Shown here piece after piece: positions 15,166 to 18,761 of a DNA stretch of 18,761 bases (the first letter of the stretch is position 1; the number at the start of each line of letters is the position of its first letter). A program made the position numbers and the translations under genes. This DNA comes from Promethearchaeota archaeon (GTDB lineage Archaea; Asgardarchaeota; Lokiarchaeia; Sigynarchaeales; SOKP01), in assembly GCA_030605085.1 (NCBI GenBank), contig JAUWBH010000116.1, forward strand, positions 1 to 18,761. Direction: 5' to 3'. The notes beneath the pieces were generated by a model. The model was not told where the DNA came from. It ran no database searches and worked only from the letters and a program-made list of their open reading frames with translations.

Positions 15166-16392
15166 ATGAAATATGTAGTATTAGTTTGCGACGGCGCAGC
15201 GGATTGGAAAATTGAAGATTTAGGAAATAAAACAATTTTTGAAGCAACTGAGATTCCCTGTATGGATTGGATAGCAAGTCATGGTAAGATGGGAATGTTA
15301 AGAACTATTCCAGTAGGTATGAATCCTGGTAGTGAGTGTGCCAATATGACTATTATGGGATACAGACCAGAAAAAGACATTACTGGTCGTGGACCGTTAG
15401 AAGCTTTAAGCGCTGGAGTACCTTTAAGTAAAACGGATGTGTTATTTAGATGTAATCTTATTACCATTAATGAAGGATTAATTGAAGATTATTCCTCAGG
15501 CCACATTCCATCTAAAGAATCTGAGCCTTTAATTGAATATCTTCAATCCCAATTGAAAGACGATGGAGTTGACTTTTTTCCTGGTGTTCAATATCGTCAC
15601 ATTTTACGACTTGATGGAAACAAATTCTCAGAAAATGTTGATCTTACACCTCCTCACGATCAACTTGATAAACCCTATGAGGATTTCTTAGCTAAGCCTA
15701 TTGACACTAACGATGAAAAAGCAAAATTTACTGCGGATTTTATTAATCAACTAATTGAAAAAAGCCATAAACTGCTTATTGAACATGAAATTAACAAAAA
15801 AAGAGCAAAAAAAGGAGAAAGAATGGCAACTCACATTTGGCCGTGGAGTGGGGGGAAAAAGCCTGATATTGAGCCTTTTAATAAGAAATATGGGTTAAGC
15901 GGCTCCGTTATTTCTGCCGTTGATTTAGTATTTGGTCTCGGAATTGCGGCAGGACTCGAACCAATCCATGTTGAAGGGGCAACAGGTCTGCCAGATACAA
16001 ATTATAAAGGAAAAGCAGAAGCTGCTTTAAATGAATTAAATAAAAAAGATTTCGTTTATTTGCATGTAGAATCCATAGATGAAATGGGGCATGCTGGCGA
16101 TCCAAAAAAAAAAATTGCAGCGTTAAGAGATTTTGATTTAAAAATAGTTAAAGTAATTATAGACGCTGAAAAAGAATTCAACAATGAAATCGTAATTGCT
16201 GTATTACCCGATCATCCCACACCTTGTAAAATTAGAACTCATACAAACGAACCCGTTCCATTTGCTATTTACAATCCTCAAAAAGCATCTCAATCAAATA
16301 CATCACGAAAATATTCAGAAAAAGCTGGAAAAGATGGTGAACACGGTTTAATTGAGAATGGAGAAGAGTTTATGCAACTTTTTTTAAGTTAA
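15166..16392 (+). CDS. apgM: Cofactor-independent phosphoglycerate mutase, archaeal type
   Basis: A 408-residue member of the alkaline-phosphatase superfamily (ApgM, COG3635) that interconverts 2- and 3-phosphoglycerate. It opens with VVLVCDGAADW (metal ligand D9). The nucleophile region NPGSECANMTIMGY gives candidate catalytic S56. It continues through GRGPLEALSAG, HIWPWSGGKKP, VEGATGLPDTNYKGK, HVESIDEMGHAG (metal ligands) and LPDHPTPCKIRTHT, all in family order. The usual GSD motif is GSE here, a mild variant. Members of this family have also been annotated as putative homoserine kinases, so a role in amino-acid metabolism cannot be dismissed. A TATA box about 25 bp upstream supports the start. 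Its stop codon directly abuts the stop of the ThrH-like gene on the other strand. Confidence 0.93.
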   Translation: MKYVVLVCDGAADWKIEDLGNKTIFEATEIPCMDWIASHGKMGMLRTIPVGMNPGSECANMTIMGYRPEKDITGRGPLEALSAGVPLSKTDVLFRCNLITINEGLIEDYSSGHIPSKESEPLIEYLQSQLKDDGVDFFPGVQYRHILRLDGNKFSENVDLTPPHDQLDKPYEDFLAKPIDTNDEKAKFTADFINQLIEKSHKLLIEHEINKKRAKKGERMATHIWPWSGGKKPDIEPFNKKYGLSGSVISAVDLVFGLGIAAGLEPIHVEGATGLPDTNYKGKAEAALNELNKKDFVYLHVESIDEMGHAGDPKKKIAALRDFDLKIVKVIIDAEKEFNNEIVIAVLPDHPTPCKIRTHTNEPVPFAIYNPQKASQSNTSRKYSEKAGKDGEHGLIENGEEFMQLFLS

Positions 16393-17007
16393 TTAGGAAT
16401 CAGAAATCCCGAGATGGTTTGATAATATCTTTTTTAATTCAGAATATTCATTAACAACCGGGAATTCTGGAAATTCTTCGATTACATTTTGCGGTGGTCT
16501 AAATAATATACCATGCTCTGCTTCTTTCAACATGTCAATATCGTTGTAAGAATCTCCCACTGCGATAACACTATAGTTCAAGTTTTTAAAAGTTTGAATT
16601 GCTTTTCTTTTCATGTCTTTTATCCTTAGGCGATAATTTGTGATAATCCCTTTTTTATCCGTTTCGAGATAATGGCAAAAACACATAGGATACTCTAATT
16701 TTTTCAATAAAGATCTAAGAAATTCAATATAATTATCAGTAATTACAACGATTTGTGCTACCGAACGGATCCATTCCATAAATTCTCTGGCCCCTGGTAG
16801 AATATCCATTGTAGCAGTAATGTTTTGAATGTCCGTTAGTGTAATGTCATGTTCACGGAGAATTTCTAATCGTTTACTCATGAGCTTCTCGTAATTAGGC
16901 TCATCCCTCGTCGTAAGTTTTAGGTCTTCAATGCCCGTAGCATTTGCTACACTTATCCAGATTTCCGGTGTAAAAATACCTTCTAGATCAAAGCAGACTA
17001 TAACCAT
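16393..17007 (-). CDS. thrH: ThrH-like HAD phosphatase (phosphoserine phosphatase / homoserine phosphotransferase)
   Basis: A 204-residue HAD hydrolase whose sequence follows Pseudomonas ThrH almost end to end. It has CFDLEGIFTPEIWI with nucleophile D7 and E9 (the DLEG form typical of ThrH), TTRDEPNYEKLMSKRL, VVITDN as motif II, the KDMKRKAI segment with the motif III lysine, and AVGDSYNDIDML as motif IV, then GILFRPPQNVIEEFPEFP. ThrH dephosphorylates phosphoserine and can move phosphate from it to homoserine. Length (about 205) and both ends match, so the gene looks complete. Within the window it is tail to tail, with no gap, against the phosphoglycerate mutase. A serine/threonine biosynthesis role is likely but unproved; other small phosphoesters are possible. 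Confidence 0.93.
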   Translation of the reverse strand: MVIVCFDLEGIFTPEIWISVANATGIEDLKLTTRDEPNYEKLMSKRLEILREHDITLTDIQNITATMDILPGAREFMEWIRSVAQIVVITDNYIEFLRSLLKKLEYPMCFCHYLETDKKGIITNYRLRIKDMKRKAIQTFKNLNYSVIAVGDSYNDIDMLKEAEHGILFRPPQNVIEEFPEFPVVNEYSELKKILSNHLGISDS

Positions 17008-17087
17008 GATAAAAAAAAGTAATTAAATAAGATAAATTTTAGGGAATTCACGAAAAATTAAGGGGAATTCGATAGTTTAGGAGACTC

Positions 17088-17103
17088 ATATATTTAAATA
17101 AAA
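17088..17103 (+). promoter_or_regulatory. Candidate TATA box of the recombinase fragment
   Basis: catatatttaaataaa lies about 25-35 bp before the ATG at 17125. There is no Shine-Dalgarno, which fits a leaderless transcript. Confidence 0.4.
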
Positions 17104-17124
17104 ATAATATAATTTGATATAGTA

Positions 17125-17421
17125 ATGAGTGAGTTTTTAGGTGACCGTCTTTATCGAATTGGAAAGGTTTCTCAGCGGTTAGGGGTATCAATTCCAACGG
17201 TAAGAAAATGGATTTATTCTGGAAAGATTACAACATTAAGAACAGTTGGAGGCGAACATCGAATCCCAGAAACAGAAATACGGAGAATTTTAGGGATTTC
17301 AAATAAAGAAAGAAAGACTGTCATTTATTCTAGAGTATCATCTCAGGGGCAAAAAAGCGATCTTGCGACTCAGGAACAATTGTTTGAACATTATGCTATT
17401 AAAAATAATAAATATTTCTGA
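17125..17421 (+). pseudogene. tnpA: IS607-type serine recombinase, truncated
   Basis: A 98-residue remnant of an IS607 transposase. Residues about 10-56 are the MerR-like helix-turn-helix (RIGKVSQRLGVSIPTVRKWI followed by the GKITTLRTVGGEHRIP recognition segment). About 65-75 begin the resolvase catalytic domain with VIYSRVSSQGQ, which contains the nucleophilic serine. Full proteins are about 190-220 residues; this one ends at a TGA after YAIKNNKYF and lacks most of the catalytic domain. No TnpB accessory gene is present. The fragment stops 20 bp before the end of the convergent TIR gene, so arrival or duplication of the TIR locus may have removed the rest. It is probably inactive, though the DNA-binding part could still be made. 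Confidence 0.9.
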
Positions 17422-17442
17422 TATGATATTCACTCTTTATTT

Positions 17443-18441
17443 TTAACCCTGCTTTTTTTTTAAAATTAATTCGTAAATCTCTTGAATGTTTTTTTGAAAA
17501 TCAAAAGTATCGAATTCAAACCCTAATCTATCGCTTAATAATGGAGGGATATGTTCTGGTTTAACAAAAATAGGAATTATTGGTTTTTTAAGGTCTTCTG
17601 CAGCCATCCATTCTTTCTTAACGGGTACAGAATCTAAAGCATTCGGAGAACAAAATAAAAGTACGACATCGCATCTGCCAAGATTATCGTTCATGTATTC
17701 AATTATACTATCGTGCATATCTTCTTGCCAATATAAGACCTCTCCGATTTCTTTATAAGCCTCTAGTTGATGAGCGATTTCCGGGATTTTATATAGATCG
17801 GTATCTTTTGTAGCATAACTTACAAAAATCAAAAGCCCTTCTTTTTGTTGAGATTCTTGAACTATAGAAGTATTTAGTTCATATCCTTTTGGTGATGCAA
17901 TAGATGAAGGTGTTTGCTTGACATGTAATAAATTTCCTCTGAATTCAGCATTAAGTTCCTTATCTAATATCATGTTTTCAAGAATCTTTATTAATTCATC
18001 CCCCTTCAACTTTGTTCTCGAAGATAAATCATCTAAAGTTATCTCCTTATATAATTGGGGTAAATTTTTAATAAATTCTATTGCTTCAGAAATTTTAGTT
18101 GGCTCATATTGATTTAAATTGTGCTTTAGCGCTGAAATTAATTGTTCAATGGTATTCATTCTTGAAAATTTTGAAAACATTGTAAACCAATAAGTATTCC
18201 CATCTGAACAAGATACTAACATATAAGGAAATTTCTTATGTCTCTCTACACTAAGAATATCTGAATAATTAATGGAAAACTCACCAACTATAACTTTATC
18301 TCTTTCTAAACTAATAGTACCATAACCCAAACCATATTTCCGATAGTAACTTTTAGTTCCTCCCCCTCTAGGCCTAATTTGTTTAGTAATGACAAACCAT
18401 TCACTGCTTTCCCATTTCTCCTGCCCTGTTTCTTCTGACAT
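17443..18441 (-). CDS. TIR-domain protein with PH-like and winged-helix-like N-terminal modules
   Basis: A 332-residue protein (ATG at 18441; a GTG at 18450 would add three residues). Residues about 12-108 look like a PH/GRAM-type beta barrel closed by a helix (YGTISLERDKVIVGEFSINY, then YSDILSVERHKKFPY). About 115-175 are helical with a possible winged helix. About 203-330 form a TIR domain: LLIFVSYATKD, VLYWQEDM, CDVVLLFCSPNALDS and then VKKEW, where E277 sits where NAD-cleaving TIRs carry their catalytic glutamate. It could be an NAD-degrading defence effector or a signalling adaptor; the sequence alone does not decide. There is no membrane segment. A second, almost identical TIR gene lies just upstream in the same direction. 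Confidence 0.88.
   Translation of the reverse strand: MSEETGQEKWESSEWFVITKQIRPRGGGTKSYYRKYGLGYGTISLERDKVIVGEFSINYSDILSVERHKKFPYMLVSCSDGNTYWFTMFSKFSRMNTIEQLISALKHNLNQYEPTKISEAIEFIKNLPQLYKEITLDDLSSRTKLKGDELIKILENMILDKELNAEFRGNLLHVKQTPSSIASPKGYELNTSIVQESQQKEGLLIFVSYATKDTDLYKIPEIAHQLEAYKEIGEVLYWQEDMHDSIIEYMNDNLGRCDVVLLFCSPNALDSVPVKKEWMAAEDLKKPIIPIFVKPEHIPPLLSDRLGFEFDTFDFQKNIQEIYELILKKKQG
17465..17744. repeat. Direct repeat copy 1 (TIR C-terminal coding region)
   Basis: Nearly identical to 18482-18761 at an offset of 1017 bp, with only a few scattered base differences. The match breaks down just past the stop codon on the IS607 side (17443-17464 against 18460-18481). Confidence 0.88.
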
Positions 18442-18459
18442 GATTAACACTCTTTATAA

Positions 18460-18761
18460 TTAATTCTCCTTTTTTTTTATAATTAATTCGTAAATCTCTT
18501 GAATGTTTTTTTGAAAATCAAAAGTATCAAATTCAAAACCTAATCTATCACTTAATAATGGAGGGATATGTTCTGGTTTAACAAAAATAGGAATTATTGG
18601 TTTTTTAAGGGCTTCTGCAGCCATCCATTCTTTCTTAACGGGTACAGAATCTAAAGCATTCGGAGAACAAAATAAAAGCACGACATCGCATCTCCCAAGA
18701 TTATCGTTCATGTATTCAATTATACTATCGTGCATGTCTTCCTGCCAATACAGAACTTCGC
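18460..18761 (-). CDS. Second TIR-domain protein, partial (N-terminus outside the window)
   Basis: The frame is open from the window edge to the TAA at 18460-18462. The visible 100 residues begin at EVLYWQEDM and match the end of the neighbouring TIR protein almost residue for residue (AAEALKKP against AAEDLKKP, ELIIKKKEN against ELILKKKQG). The predicted catalytic glutamate in VKKEW is kept. The internal methionine at 18735 is not the start. Head-to-tail order with an offset of 1017 bp implies a tandem gene duplication. Whether the N-terminal PH-like part is also shared cannot be seen here. Confidence 0.88.
   Translation of the reverse strand, partial: EVLYWQEDMHDSIIEYMNDNLGRCDVVLLFCSPNALDSVPVKKEWMAAEALKKPIIPIFVKPEHIPPLLSDRLGFEFDTFDFQKNIQEIYELIIKKKEN
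18482..18761. repeat. Direct repeat copy 2 (TIR C-terminal coding region, runs off the window)
   Basis: Second copy of the element at 17465-17744, same orientation. Its far end is beyond the window, so the full repeat length is unknown. Confidence 0.88.

Noticed and set aside
1..18761. tRNA genes and CRISPR arrays anywhere in the window
   Set aside because: No T-arm signature with matching acceptor stems and no regularly spaced short repeats were seen on either strand by eye; a tRNAscan run would settle it.

Overview
The window is strongly AT-rich archaeal DNA. It carries archaeal translation genes (aIF5B, a class I CCA-adding enzyme, an EF-2), an archaeal-type cofactor-independent phosphoglycerate mutase, TATA-like boxes about 25 bp ahead of several starts, and one clear bacterial-style Shine-Dalgarno. 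The EF-2 has a eukaryote-like switch I region and a degenerate diphthamide loop, and the window encodes URO-D-type corrinoid methyltransferases and a TIR protein. Together these suggest an Asgard archaeon, most likely Lokiarchaeia-like. That placement is inference, since no diagnostic eukaryotic signature protein is present.

Layout. Positions 1-90 (minus) hold the 5' part of a probable 5S rRNA with its own TATA box, followed by a 7-TM protein (minus). Positions 1088-4421 carry aIF5B and the CCA-adding enzyme. Positions 4507-8861 form a corrinoid one-carbon region: two paralogous corrinoid proteins, two URO-D-superfamily methyltransferases (one frameshifted, one cut off after its N-terminal half), a VOC/methylmalonyl-CoA-epimerase-like gene, and a non-coding stretch (5907-6072) that folds into a multi-branched RNA closed by a perfect 11-bp stem. 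Positions 8784-9824 (minus) are an Mre11-type nuclease that loses its homology at the same point where the second methyltransferase stops, so a rearrangement breakpoint lies near 8860.

Positions 10245-12527 encode an EF-2 (or EF-2 paralogue). It is intact except for an in-frame 30-bp self-complementary insert ending in TAG, placed immediately before the switch I motif. This is the most striking object in the window. Next come a HAD phosphatase (minus), a charged protein with a recent 84-residue tandem duplication, an EngB-like GTPase, and phosphoglycerate mutase and ThrH-like phosphatase genes whose stop codons abut tail to tail. The right end has a truncated IS607-type serine recombinase and two near-identical tandem TIR-domain genes (minus), the second running off the window.

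Functionally, the left and centre are housekeeping translation and repair genes. The corrinoid proteins and URO-D enzymes would pass methyl groups from an unknown donor to an unknown acceptor, but both methyltransferase genes look damaged. The phosphoglycerate mutase and ThrH-like genes suggest a link between glycolysis and serine/threonine metabolism. The right end looks like a defence or mobile-element locus shaped by recent duplication.
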